Shown: positions 27,025-35,641 of the stretch, piece by piece
How positions within the stretch are numbered: position 1 is the stretch's first letter
Layout: every line of letters begins with the position of its first letter
Assembly: GCA_900116395.1 (NCBI GenBank)
Contig: FPAN01000003.1
Span: 186,001 to 250,000 of the forward strand
Direction: 5' to 3'
Length of the DNA: 64,000 bases
DNA from: Lachnospiraceae bacterium XBD2001
GTDB taxonomy: Bacteria; Bacillota; Clostridia; Lachnospirales; Lachnospiraceae
Notes under the pieces: model-generated
What the model saw: the letters and a program-made list of their open reading frames with translations, nothing else
Databases searched by the model: none
Told to the model about the DNA's origin: nothing
Program-made: the position numbers and the translations under genes

Positions 27025-28095
27025 ATGAAAAAGCGTGTAATTCAGGCATTTGCAGTAGTTTGTTGCGGTGTTGTAATGTTTAGCACCGGTGTTACGAAGC
27101 GCTATATGTCCGCAGAAACAACCGATACAACTGAGAAGTACAGTACAACTGCAGGTATTTCTTCTGTTTTGGCTGTGAATTTGGATGAGACCTATGCCAC
27201 TGCATGTGTTTCCGATTCTGACAGTGTGATTACCGGAACACAGGCTGCAATTGTTTATGGATATAAGAATATCGGTATTGCCAATATTTCCGAAGGCAAT
27301 CTGAATGTTCGTGAAGCAGCAGACGAGAATTCTTCTTTGGTAGGTAAGATGCCGGTAGATTCCGCCTGTGATATTTTGGATATTGACGGTCAGTGGGCAC
27401 ATATTTCTTCCGGTGAGGTAGAAGGTTATGTGTTGGCTGAGTATTTGTTAACCGGCGACGAGGCATTGAACAAGGCCAAGACCTTGGTTCATACCGTTGC
27501 TAAGGTAAAAGAGAGCGGTCTTCGCGTACGTAAGGAGCCAAGTACTGACTCCGGAATCCTTATGACCGTTGCGGAAGGTGAGCAGTTAGAAGTCCTTGAG
27601 AACCAGGGTGAGTGGATTAAGGTCACCATGGATGACGAGGTTGGATATGCTTACGCAGAGTACGTAGAAGTGGTGGATGAGATTCGTGATGCCATGACCT
27701 TAACGGAAGCCCGTTACGGCGAAGGTGTGTCCGATGTACGTGTTGCCATTATTGATAACGCCATTCAGTATGTTGGTTGCCCGTATGTATGGGGCGGTAC
27801 GTCTTTGGCACATGGTTGCGATTGCTCCGGATTTACCATGGGTATTATGGCTCAGTACGGTGTATACCTGCCGCATTCTTCCCGTGCACAGGCGAACTGC
27901 GGTACGAGAATATCCACTTCCGAGTTGAAGCCGGGAGACTTGTTGTTCTACGGAAGCGGTAACTATATCAGCCATGTAGCTATTTATATGGGTGGCGGAC
28001 AGATTGTACATGCCAGCGATTCCAGAACCGGTATTATTATTTCCAATGCATTTTACCGTACACCGATTTGCGCAACCCGCGTGATTTATGATTAA
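27025..28095 (+). CDS. Secreted SH3-domain NlpC/P60 peptidoglycan endopeptidase
   Basis: Predicted D,L-endopeptidase that cleaves stem peptides of peptidoglycan outside the cell. The ATG at 27025 gives a signal peptide (KKR then a hydrophobic run, about 1-30); a TTG at 26998 is less likely. The Shine-Dalgarno GAAAGGG lies an unusually long 14 nt upstream. Two SH3 (SH3b) domains follow (NLNVREAADENSSLVGK at about 90-105 and SGLRVRKEPSTDSGIL at about 160-175). The catalytic domain has CPYVWGGTSLAHGCDCSGF (Cys nucleophile in DCSGF) and SHVAIYMGGGQIVHAS. 356 residues. Single-gene unit with its own consensus promoter. Confidence 0.94.
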   Translation: MKKRVIQAFAVVCCGVVMFSTGVTKRYMSAETTDTTEKYSTTAGISSVLAVNLDETYATACVSDSDSVITGTQAAIVYGYKNIGIANISEGNLNVREAADENSSLVGKMPVDSACDILDIDGQWAHISSGEVEGYVLAEYLLTGDEALNKAKTLVHTVAKVKESGLRVRKEPSTDSGILMTVAEGEQLEVLENQGEWIKVTMDDEVGYAYAEYVEVVDEIRDAMTLTEARYGEGVSDVRVAIIDNAIQYVGCPYVWGGTSLAHGCDCSGFTMGIMAQYGVYLPHSSRAQANCGTRISTSELKPGDLLFYGSGNYISHVAIYMGGGQIVHASDSRTGIIISNAFYRTPICATRVIYD

Positions 28096-28100
28096 TTTTG

Positions 28101-28129
28101 TTTACAACCAAGATTTGGTATGTTAATAT
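28101..28129 (+). promoter_or_regulatory. Predicted promoter of rpsO
   Basis: TTTACA (28101-28106), 17-nt spacer, TAATAT (28124-28129), just after the end of the NlpC/P60 gene. It would give an rpsO leader of about 110 nt. Confidence 0.7.
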
Positions 28130-28149
28130 ATCACTTGTGTGATTTAACC

Positions 28150-28215
28150 TTTCTGCAAGTGCAGACAGGCAGTTTCCTTTCTTCGGTAAATGGACACTCC
28201 GACCTTTTACTGAGG
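28150..28215 (+). promoter_or_regulatory. Structured rpsO leader (candidate S15 autoregulatory RNA)
   Basis: Two stems can be drawn in the leader. The small hairpin CTGCA-AG-TGCAG lies at 28153-28164. A 10-bp stem pairs CTTCGGTAAA (28181-28190) with TTTACTGAGG (28206-28215, two G-U pairs), enclosing a 15-nt loop. S15 is known to autoregulate through leader structures in several bacteria. Whether this one binds S15 is inference. Confidence 0.5.
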
Positions 28216-28246
28216 CTAGGATGAAAAGAATTAGGAGGATTGTATT

Positions 28247-28513
28247 ATGATCACAAAAGAAAAGAAAACAGCTATTATCAATGAGTTCGCAAGAACACCT
28301 GGCGATACCGGTTCACCGGAGGTTCAGATTGCAGTTCTTACCGCTCGTATTCAGGAGCTTACTGAGCACTTGAAGGAGAACCAGAAGGATCATCATTCCA
28401 GACGTGGTCTTCTTAAGATGGTTGGTAAGAGACGTAACCTTCTTGGATATCTTAAGGATACCGATATCGAGCGTTATCGTTCTATCGTTGAGCGTTTAGG
28501 CTTAAGAAAATAG
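28247..28513 (+). CDS. rpsO: 30S ribosomal protein S15
   Basis: Primary 16S rRNA-binding protein of the small subunit platform. 88 residues. [19 protein letters not shown], then [20 protein letters not shown] and KRRNLLGYL, are the family's rRNA-contact segments. Strong Shine-Dalgarno AGGAGG. It precedes pnp across a terminator, the arrangement conserved from E. coli to Firmicutes. Confidence 0.98.
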   Translation: MITKEKKTAIINEFARTPGDTGSPEVQIAVLTARIQELTEHLKENQKDHHSRRGLLKMVGKRRNLLGYLKDTDIERYRSIVERLGLRK

Positions 28514-28523
28514 TTTTTTCAAT

Positions 28524-28556
28524 CAGAGCGGGATTATTTTATTCCGCTCTGTTTTT
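28524..28556 (+). terminator. rpsO terminator
   Basis: 11-bp stem CAGAGCGGGAT (28524-28534) / ATTCCGCTCTG (28541-28551), loop TATTTT, one G-U pair, then TTTTT. Confidence 0.92.
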
Positions 28557-28557
28557 C

Positions 28558-28637
28558 ATGGCAGAATAATTTCCGAGACCACTGACAAGTACAGGGAATG
28601 CGTCCTGTGTTTTTCAGTAGTTTCGGGTGTCTGCCAT
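28558..28637 (+). promoter_or_regulatory. Long nested hairpin leader of pnp
   Basis: Three nested stems: ATGGCAGA (28558-28565) with TCTGCCAT (28630-28637); CGAGACCACTGA (28574-28585) with TCAGTAGTTTCG (28614-28625), with one mismatch and one G-U pair; and ACAGG (28591-28595) with CCTGT (28604-28608). The structure fills the rpsO-pnp gap and ends 13 nt before the pnp Shine-Dalgarno. In E. coli a pnp leader stem is the target of RNase III and PNPase autoregulation; a similar role is inferred here. Confidence 0.7.
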
Positions 28638-28663
28638 AGAATACTTCAATGGAGGATATTATT

Positions 28664-30754
28664 ATGACAAAGACTTACACAATGGAGTTGGCCGGCAGAA
28701 CACTGCGCATGGACGTAAATCGTGTTGCTGCTCAGGCAAACGGTGCAGTTTTGATTCAGTACGGTGAGACCACTGTATTATGTACTGCAACCGCATCTGA
28801 CAAGCCGCGTGACGGTATTGACTTCTTCCCACTCAGCGTTGAGTTCGAAGAGAAGTTATACTCCGTAGGCAAGATCCCTGGAGGATTCAATAAGCGTGAG
28901 GGTAAGGCTTCTGAGAATGCAATTCTTACCGCCCGTGTTATCGATCGTCCTATGCGTCCGTTATTCCCGAAGGACTTCCGTAACGACGTTACTTTGAACA
29001 ACTTAGTAATGAGCGTTGATCCGGAGTGCAGACCGGAAATCGTTGCTATGATTGGTACCGCTGTGGCAACTTCTATTTCCGATATCCCATTCGATGGCCC
29101 ATGTGCCATGACACAGGTTGGTATGATTGATGGACAGTTCATCATCAACCCATCTCAGGAGCAGTGGGATAAGGGTGATTTGAAGCTTACCGTTGCTTCT
29201 ACTGCTGAGAAGGTTATCATGATTGAGGCCGGTGCGAACATCATCCCTGAGGATAAGATGATTGAGGCTATTTACATGGCTCATGATGTGAACCAGACCA
29301 TCATCGCTTTGATTAACCAGATGGTTGCTGAGGTTGGTAAGCCGAAGTTCGAGTACACCAGCTGCGCAATTCCGGAAGAGATGTTTGCAAAGATGCGTGA
29401 AATCGTTCCTCCTGCAGAGATGGAAGAGGCTGTATTCACCGATCACAAGCAGACTCGTGAAGAGAACATCAAGCGTGTCACCGAGAAATTCGAAGAGGCT
29501 TTTGCTGATAACGAAGAGTGGTTGGCAGTTCTTGATGAGGCTGTATATCAGTACCAGAAGAAGACCGTTCGTAAGATGATCTTGAAGGACCACAAGCGTC
29601 CGGATGGTCGTCGTATCGATGAGATTCGTCCATTGTCCGCAGAGATTGATCTGATTCCTCGTGTACATGGTTCCGCTATGTTCACCCGTGGACAGACACA
29701 GATCTGTGACGTTGTTACCTTAGCACCATTATCTGAGGCTCAGAAGGTTGATGGATTGGATCCATATGTTACCGAGAAGCGTTACATCCATCAGTACAAC
29801 TTCCCGTCATACTCCGTAGGCGAGACCAAGCCTTCCAGAGGACCGGGACGTCGTGAAATCGGACATGGTGCTCTTGCAGAGCGTGCATTGATTCCTGTAT
29901 TGCCATCTGTTGATGAGTTCCCATACGCAATCCGTGCCGTATCCGAGACTTTCGAGTCCAACGGATCTACTTCCATGGCTTCTACCTGTGCATCCTGCAT
30001 GTCCTTAATGGCTGCCGGTGTACCGTTGAAGGCTATGGTTGCCGGAATCTCCTGTGGTTTGGTTACCGGAGATACCGATGATGATTACTTGGTATTAACC
30101 GATATCCAGGGTCTTGAAGATTTCTTCGGAGACATGGACTTCAAGGTTACCGGTACCAAGGAAGGTATCACTGCAATCCAGATGGATATTAAGATTCACG
30201 GTTTGACCCGTCCAATCGTAGAAGAGGCTATTCGCAGAGCCCGCGAAGCACGTTTCTTCATTATGGATACTTGTATGTCTAAGGCTATTGCTGAACCTCG
30301 CAAGGAAGTATCCGCATATGCACCGAAGATCCTTACCATCAACATTGATCCTGCTAAGATTGGTGATGTTGTTGGTCAGAGAGGAAAGACCATCAATGAG
30401 ATCATTGATCGTACCGGTGTGAAGATTGATATCACCGATGATGGTGTTGTATCTGTTTGCGGTACCGACAAAGAGAAGATGGATGAGGCAGTGAAGATGA
30501 TCGAGATCATCACTACCGAGTTCGAAAAAGGCCAGGTTTTCACCGGCAAAGTTGTTAGCATCAAAGAGTTCGGCGCTTTCGTTGAGTTTGCACCTGGTAA
30601 GGAAGGTATGGTTCATATCTCCAAGATTGCAAATGAGCGAATTGAGCATGTAGAAGATGTTCTTACTTTAGGTGATGTTGTTAAGGTAATCTGCCTTGGC
30701 AAGGATAAGATGGGACGCATCAGCTTCAGCATGAAGGATGTTGACCAGAATTAA
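28664..30754 (+). CDS. pnp: Polyribonucleotide nucleotidyltransferase (PNPase)
   Basis: Phosphorolytic 3'-5' exoribonuclease of the degradosome. The ATG at 28664 follows GGAGGA (28651-28656) at 7 nt; the ATG at 28649 overlaps that site and is rejected. 696 residues. Two RNase PH domains (first with DFFPLSVEFEEKLYSVGKIP, second with RTDGR-like HKRPDGRRIDEIRPLS) are separated by a helical linker. A KH domain with IGDVVGQRGKTINEII and a C-terminal S1 domain (FTGKVVSIKEFGAFVEF) follow. Confidence 0.98.
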   Translation: MTKTYTMELAGRTLRMDVNRVAAQANGAVLIQYGETTVLCTATASDKPRDGIDFFPLSVEFEEKLYSVGKIPGGFNKREGKASENAILTARVIDRPMRPLFPKDFRNDVTLNNLVMSVDPECRPEIVAMIGTAVATSISDIPFDGPCAMTQVGMIDGQFIINPSQEQWDKGDLKLTVASTAEKVIMIEAGANIIPEDKMIEAIYMAHDVNQTIIALINQMVAEVGKPKFEYTSCAIPEEMFAKMREIVPPAEMEEAVFTDHKQTREENIKRVTEKFEEAFADNEEWLAVLDEAVYQYQKKTVRKMILKDHKRPDGRRIDEIRPLSAEIDLIPRVHGSAMFTRGQTQICDVVTLAPLSEAQKVDGLDPYVTEKRYIHQYNFPSYSVGETKPSRGPGRREIGHGALAERALIPVLPSVDEFPYAIRAVSETFESNGSTSMASTCASCMSLMAAGVPLKAMVAGISCGLVTGDTDDDYLVLTDIQGLEDFFGDMDFKVTGTKEGITAIQMDIKIHGLTRPIVEEAIRRAREARFFIMDTCMSKAIAEPRKEVSAYAPKILTINIDPAKIGDVVGQRGKTINEIIDRTGVKIDITDDGVVSVCGTDKEKMDEAVKMIEIITTEFEKGQVFTGKVVSIKEFGAFVEFAPGKEGMVHISKIANERIEHVEDVLTLGDVVKVICLGKDKMGRISFSMKDVDQN

Positions 30755-30772
30755 TGACCGATAGATGAATGG

Positions 30773-30804
30773 CGCCCCGATGTGATGTCGGGGCGTTATT
30801 TTTT
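30773..30804 (+). terminator. pnp terminator
   Basis: CGCCCCGA (30773-30780) pairs with TCGGGGCG (30788-30795), loop TGTGATG, followed by TTATTTTTT. Confidence 0.92.
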
Positions 30805-30818
30805 GGGAAGATTAGAGT

Positions 30819-31739
30819 ATGGAAGATTTAATGAACCGAATCAATCGCAAGTATAAGACCATGAGCAAGGGACAAAAAGCTCTGGCAAATTATATCAGCG
30901 ATTATTACGATAAAGCCGTATTTTTGACGGCAGCCAAATTAGGAGAGACCGTTATGGTCAGTGAGTCCACGGTGGTTCGTTTTGCAACCTGCCTTGGATA
31001 CAAGGGGTATCCGGAGTTCCAGAAAGCCCTCGAGGAAATGGTGTTAAACAAATTAAGTTCCGTACAGCGTATGGAAGTTACTTACGGTCGTATTTCTAAG
31101 ACCCATGTATTGTCCTCGGTGTTGCACTCGGATATTAATAAGATCAAAGAGACCTTGGAACAGATGGACGAGCGGACCTTCGAATTGGCAGTGGATATGC
31201 TGCTTCACGCCCGCAAGATTTATGTTGTGGGTATTCGAAGCTGTGCACCTTTGGCGTCTTTTTTGGCATTCTATCTGAACTTAATGTTTGAAGATGTGAT
31301 TCTATTGTCGACCAACAATTCCAGTGAGTTGTTTGAGCAGATGATTCATATCAATTCCAAAGATGTGATTATCGGAATCAGCTTTCCACGGTATTCCATG
31401 CGTACTTTAAAGGCAATGGAATTTGCAAATAGTCGTTCCGCTAAGGTAATTTCCATTACGGATTCCGTAAATTCACCGATGAATCTGTATTCCTCCTGCA
31501 ACCTGATTGCAAAGAGTGATATGGCTTCCATCGTAGATTCTTTGGTTGCACCTCTTTCTGTTATCAATGCGCTGATTGTAGCCCTTTGCATGAAGAAGCA
31601 GGATGACGTGGTGGATACCATGGAGAAGCTGGAGAATCTTTGGGACGAATATCAATTCTATGAGAATGACGAGTTGAATCCCGTGGATGATTCTCTGAAA
31701 ATGCAGTATCGTGTTTTAGATAAGGAGACAAATGAGTAA
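30819..31739 (+). CDS. MurR/RpiR family transcriptional regulator
   Basis: DNA-binding regulator with an N-terminal RpiR-type helix-turn-helix (residues about 1-77: LGETVMVSESTVVRFATCLGYKGYPEF is the recognition region) and a C-terminal SIS sugar-phosphate isomerase-like domain (KIYVVGIRSCAPLASFLAFY; VIIGISFPRYSMRTLKAMEF). Such proteins usually sense phosphosugars and control sugar or amino-sugar catabolic genes. None is adjacent here, so the target is unknown. 306 residues. The stop overlaps the next gene by 8 nt, so it is likely coupled with the flavoprotein. Confidence 0.92.
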   Translation: MEDLMNRINRKYKTMSKGQKALANYISDYYDKAVFLTAAKLGETVMVSESTVVRFATCLGYKGYPEFQKALEEMVLNKLSSVQRMEVTYGRISKTHVLSSVLHSDINKIKETLEQMDERTFELAVDMLLHARKIYVVGIRSCAPLASFLAFYLNLMFEDVILLSTNNSSELFEQMIHINSKDVIIGISFPRYSMRTLKAMEFANSRSAKVISITDSVNSPMNLYSSCNLIAKSDMASIVDSLVAPLSVINALIVALCMKKQDDVVDTMEKLENLWDEYQFYENDELNPVDDSLKMQYRVLDKETNE

Positions 31740-32967
31740 GGTCGTTGTTATCGGCGGTGGCGCTGCCGGCATGATGGCTTCTTACAGTGCCGGAATGTGC
31801 GGCCATGCCGTGGACCTCTATGACGGTAATGAGAAGCTTGGAAAGAAGATTTATATTACCGGTAAGGGCCGCTGCAATTTTACCAATGCAATGCCATTGG
31901 AAGAATACTTCAACAGCAAGATTGTAACCAATCCGAAATTTCTGTACAGTGCGCTGTATGGCTTTTCTAACGATATGGTCATGGATTTTATGGAAGCCCA
32001 TGGTTGCCCTTACAAGGTAGAGCGTGGAGACCGTGTATTTCCGGTGTCCGACCATGCATCGGATGTAACCGCTGCCTTAAAACGCGGTATGGATGAGGTG
32101 GGCGTTCGGGTGCATCTGAACCAGAAGGTGTCCGGAATTATCGAACGGAACGGCCGAGTGGTAGGCATTCGGCTGGAAGGTGGCAAGGAAGTGCTTGCGG
32201 ATGCTGTCATTCTTGCTACCGGTGGCAAGTCTTATCCGACCACCGGATCGACCGGCGACGGATTTGCTTTTGCCAAGGAGTTGGGAATGGATGTCACAAC
32301 CCTGCGTCCGGCATTGGTTCCTTTTGTGACGAAGGAAGGATATGTGCCGTTGCTCCAAGGCTTATCCCTTCGTAATGTGACACTTACTATTTATGATGGG
32401 AACAAGAAGGTGTATTCCGATTTCGGTGAGATGCTGTTTACCCATTTTGGAATCAGCGGACCACTGGTGCTTACTGCGGCATCTTTGCTTGGAAAGCGCT
32501 TGGAGAAGTCCGGAAGTCTTCGGGCGGAAATCGATTTGAAACCTGCCCTTAGCGACGAACAGTTGGATGAGCGATTGCTTCGTGAAATCTCTGAAAACGG
32601 TGGTAAGGCTTTTCACAATTATATTGCCAAGCTTTTGCCTGGGAAAATGGTGGACGTCTTTGTAGACTTGACAGAGATTCCTGCAGAGAAGAAAGCCAGA
32701 GATTTGACGGCAGAAGACAGAAAGCGTATTCTAAACCTGCTTCGACATTTTAGCTTTACCATCCAGGGACTTCGAGGCTTCAAGGAAGCCATTGTGACCC
32801 AGGGCGGTATCTCGGTGAAGGAGATCAACCCTTCCACCATGGAAGCCAAACACCATCCGGGCTTATATGTCTGCGGAGAAGTGTTGGATGTGGATGCGGT
32901 TACCGGAGGATTTAACCTGCAGCTTGCTTTTTCAACCGGTTATCTGGCCGGTATTTCCATAGAATAA
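31732..32967 (+). CDS. HI0933/BaiN-type flavoprotein
   Basis: FAD-binding protein of the HI0933 family (411 residues; BaiN of bile-acid metabolism is one member, but orthologues are widespread and mostly uncharacterised). The N-terminus has the dinucleotide motif VIGGGAAGMMASYSAGMCG. A signature GKKIYITGKGRCNFTN lies around residue 38-53. AVILATGGKSYPTTGSTGDG and the C-terminal CGEVLDVDAVTGGFNLQLA complete the FAD site. It is the second gene of a two-gene unit with the RpiR regulator, then cmk 12 nt later. Confidence 0.92.
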   Translation: MSKVVVIGGGAAGMMASYSAGMCGHAVDLYDGNEKLGKKIYITGKGRCNFTNAMPLEEYFNSKIVTNPKFLYSALYGFSNDMVMDFMEAHGCPYKVERGDRVFPVSDHASDVTAALKRGMDEVGVRVHLNQKVSGIIERNGRVVGIRLEGGKEVLADAVILATGGKSYPTTGSTGDGFAFAKELGMDVTTLRPALVPFVTKEGYVPLLQGLSLRNVTLTIYDGNKKVYSDFGEMLFTHFGISGPLVLTAASLLGKRLEKSGSLRAEIDLKPALSDEQLDERLLREISENGGKAFHNYIAKLLPGKMVDVFVDLTEIPAEKKARDLTAEDRKRILNLLRHFSFTIQGLRGFKEAIVTQGGISVKEINPSTMEAKHHPGLYVCGEVLDVDAVTGGFNLQLAFSTGYLAGISIE

Positions 32968-32979
32968 CGGAGGAAGAAC

Positions 32980-33648
32980 ATGAGTATTAATATTGCAATT
33001 GACGGACCGGCAGGAGCCGGAAAAAGTACCATTGCCAAGAAGCTGGCAAAAGAACTTGGATTTGTATATGTAGATACCGGAGCGATGTATCGTTCCATGG
33101 GTCTTTACTTTTTACGCAAGGGCGTAGACGGTAAGGATGAAGCAGCCATTCAGGCCGGATGCCCGGAGATTTCCGTTTCCATTCAGTATGAGAACGGCGA
33201 ACAACAGGTCCTTTTGAACGGAGAGAACGTATCCGGTTTGATTCGTACGGAAGAGGTTGGTAAAATGGCCAGCACCATCAGTGCCTATGGCTTTGTTCGT
33301 GATACCTTGACGGAGTTGCAACGCAATCTTGCAAGAACACAGAACGTCATTATGGATGGCAGAGATATCGGAACCTGCATTTTGCCTAATGCCGATGTGA
33401 AGATTTATCTGACCGCCAGTGTAGAGTGTCGTGCAACCAGACGTTATAAGGAACTCTTAGGCCGTGGCGTGGACGCAAATTATGATGAGATTGCTGCCGA
33501 TATTGCCAAGCGTGATGAGCAGGATATGAATCGTGAGGTAGCACCTCTTCGTCAGGCAGAGGATGCGGTGTTGGTAGATTCCTCCGATATGAATATTGAT
33601 GAAGTTGTAGAAGCAATTCGAAAGATTTATCAGGAGAAGTGTCAATGA
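32980..33648 (+). CDS. cmk: Cytidylate kinase
   Basis: Phosphorylates CMP and dCMP. 222 residues. P-loop DGPAGAGKSTIAKKLAK is at about 7-23, then YVDTGAMYRSMGLYFL, VIMDGRDIGTCILPNADVKI (nucleotide-binding Arg/Asp) and KRDEQDMNREVAPLRQAEDA (lid). Shine-Dalgarno GGAGGAAGA. The 3' end overlaps ispH by 4 nt. cmk-ispH-rpsA is a conserved Clostridia order. Confidence 0.97.
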   Translation: MSINIAIDGPAGAGKSTIAKKLAKELGFVYVDTGAMYRSMGLYFLRKGVDGKDEAAIQAGCPEISVSIQYENGEQQVLLNGENVSGLIRTEEVGKMASTISAYGFVRDTLTELQRNLARTQNVIMDGRDIGTCILPNADVKIYLTASVECRATRRYKELLGRGVDANYDEIAADIAKRDEQDMNREVAPLRQAEDAVLVDSSDMNIDEVVEAIRKIYQEKCQ

Positions 33649-34493
33649 ATGTAAAACTCGCTGAAACCGCCGGTTTTTGCTTCGGAGTAAAAAGAGCGGT
33701 GGACATGGTGAACGAACAGATTGCCACCGGCAAGAAACCGATTTATACCTATGGACCGATCATTCATAATGAACAGGTAGTTTCCGATTTTGAACGTCAG
33801 GGCGTAAGCCAGATTCCGGAAGGTTCTGATCTTAGTTCCTTAGAACCGGGAATCGTTATCATTCGTTCTCATGGAGTGAGCCGTCAAATTAAGGAAGACC
33901 TGGAAGCAAAAGGTTTTGAAATTGTAGATGCAACTTGCCCATTTGTTTTGAAAATCCATCGCGCTGTGGAAAAATATTCCCGTGAAGGCTATTTTATTCT
34001 GATTGTGGGAGACCCGAAACATGCGGAAGTATGCGGCATTATCGGGTGGATTTGCGGCGAAAGGTACGCAGTTATTCAAAATGAGGAAGATGCAAAGAAT
34101 TTTTCCTTAGAGACTGGCGAAAAAATTTGTATTGTATCTCAAACCACACACAACTTCAACAAATTTCAAGAATTAGTTGAAATAATAGAGCAAAAAGGGT
34201 ATGATGTTATTGCTATGAATACAATCTGCAATGCTACGGAGGAGCGGCAAAGGGAAGCTGCATCCATCGCAAGCATGGTTGATGCGATGATTGTGATTGG
34301 TGGTAGAAATAGTTCTAATTCCCAGAAGCTTTACGATATTTGCCGTGAAGCATGTGAGAATACCTATTTCGTACAGACAAAAGAAGATTTATCAATGTCG
34401 GCACTTCAATCCTTCGACTGCATAGGTATTACAGCAGGGGCTTCCACCCCAAATTATATTATTCAGGAGGTTCAGAGAGAATGTCTGAAATGA
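33645..34493 (+). CDS. ispH: 4-hydroxy-3-methylbut-2-enyl diphosphate reductase IspH
   Basis: [4Fe-4S] enzyme producing IPP and DMAPP in the non-mevalonate isoprenoid pathway. The ATG at 33645 lies 8 nt after AGGAG and is preferred to the GTG at 33639. 282 residues. Cluster cysteines are in AGFCFGVKRAV, DATCPFVLKIH and NTICNATEERQ. Substrate-site residues are in GPIIHNEQVV and RSHGVSR. In many Clostridia IspH is fused to S1; here the S1 gene is separate but overlaps by 13 nt. A stretch around 34081-34200 is noticeably A/T-richer than the flanks. Confidence 0.96.
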   Translation: MNVKLAETAGFCFGVKRAVDMVNEQIATGKKPIYTYGPIIHNEQVVSDFERQGVSQIPEGSDLSSLEPGIVIIRSHGVSRQIKEDLEAKGFEIVDATCPFVLKIHRAVEKYSREGYFILIVGDPKHAEVCGIIGWICGERYAVIQNEEDAKNFSLETGEKICIVSQTTHNFNKFQELVEIIEQKGYDVIAMNTICNATEERQREAASIASMVDAMIVIGGRNSSNSQKLYDICREACENTYFVQTKEDLSMSALQSFDCIGITAGASTPNYIIQEVQRECLK

Positions 34494-35605
34494 GTTTTGA
34501 CCAAATGTTAGAGGAGTCATTCAAGACTATTAGAAATGGAGAAGTGGTTGAAGGTACCGTTATTTCAGTTAAGCCAGATGAAATCGTACTTAACATTGGT
34601 TACAAGTCTGACGGAATCATTACCAGAAGCGAGTACACCAATGATAATAACCTTGATTTAACTACTGTAGTTTCTGAGAATGACACTATGGAGGCTATCG
34701 TTGTTAAGGTAAACGACAGCGAGGGTCAGGTTGTTCTTTCCTACAAGAGACTTGCACAGGAGAAGGGCAACAAGAAGTTAGAAGAAGCATTTAACAACCA
34801 GGAAGTATTAAAGGCTAAGGTTGTTCAGGTGCTCAACGGTGGATTAAGCGTAGACGTAGACGGAGCTCGCGTATTTATTCCTGCAAGCCTTGTTTCCGAT
34901 TCCTTCGAGAAGGATTTGAACAAGTACAACGGCCAGGAAATCGAGTTTGTTATTACTGAGTTCAACCCACGTAAGCGTAGAATTATCGGTGATCGTAAGC
35001 AGTTATTGGTTGCTGAGAAGTCTAAGCTTCAGAAAGAATTATTAGAGAACATTAAGGCCGGCGACGTAATCGACGGAACCGTTAAGAATGTAACCAACTT
35101 CGGTGCATTCATCGATTTAGGCGGCGTTGACGGATTACTTCATATTTCCGAGATGTCTTGGGGCAGAGTTGATAACCCATCCAAGCTCTTCAAGAATGGT
35201 GACAAGGTTACTGTATTCATCAAGGAGATCAACGAGAACAAGATTGCTCTTTCCATGAAATTCCCAGACAAGAATCCATGGAACGGTGCATCCGACAAGT
35301 TCGCTGTAGGTAACGTTGTTACCGGTAAGATTGCACGTATGACCGACTTCGGTGCATTCGTTGAATTGGCACCGGGCGTTGATGCTTTATTGCATGTATC
35401 TCAGATTTCCAAGGATCATGTTGAGAAGCCATCTGACGTATTATCCGTTGGTCAGGAAATCGAAGCTAAGGTTGTTGAGTTCAAGGAAGACGATCACAAG
35501 ATCAGCCTTTCCATGAAGGCTCTTCTTCCGGATGCTGATGAGAAGAACGACGATGCAGAGTATGCTGATGTAAATGTTGAGGAAGTTGCGAACGAACTTG
35601 ACTAA
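34481..35605 (+). CDS. rpsA: Ribosomal protein S1 homologue (four S1 domains)
   Basis: RNA-binding protein with four S1 domains in 374 residues: about 18-88 (NGEVVEGTVISVKPDEIVLN), a more divergent one at 107-170, then 190-260 (AGDVIDGTVKNVTNFGAFID) and 275-345 (GNVVTGKIARMTDFGAFVEL). The C-terminus is an acidic tail. Shorter than the six-domain E. coli S1, as is normal in Firmicutes, where its role on the ribosome is less certain. AGGAGG (34465-34470) lies 10 nt upstream of the ATG. Confidence 0.93.
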   Translation: MSEMSFDQMLEESFKTIRNGEVVEGTVISVKPDEIVLNIGYKSDGIITRSEYTNDNNLDLTTVVSENDTMEAIVVKVNDSEGQVVLSYKRLAQEKGNKKLEEAFNNQEVLKAKVVQVLNGGLSVDVDGARVFIPASLVSDSFEKDLNKYNGQEIEFVITEFNPRKRRIIGDRKQLLVAEKSKLQKELLENIKAGDVIDGTVKNVTNFGAFIDLGGVDGLLHISEMSWGRVDNPSKLFKNGDKVTVFIKEINENKIALSMKFPDKNPWNGASDKFAVGNVVTGKIARMTDFGAFVELAPGVDALLHVSQISKDHVEKPSDVLSVGQEIEAKVVEFKEDDHKISLSMKALLPDADEKNDDAEYADVNVEEVANELD

Positions 35606-35641
35606 TCATCGGTAAATATAATTGAAAAGGGGTAAGGATGT

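Noticed and set aside
33645..35605. IspH-S1 fusion as seen in many Clostridia
   Set aside because: The ispH stop at 34493 is clear and rpsA has its own AGGAGG and ATG in another frame, so these are two overlapping genes.
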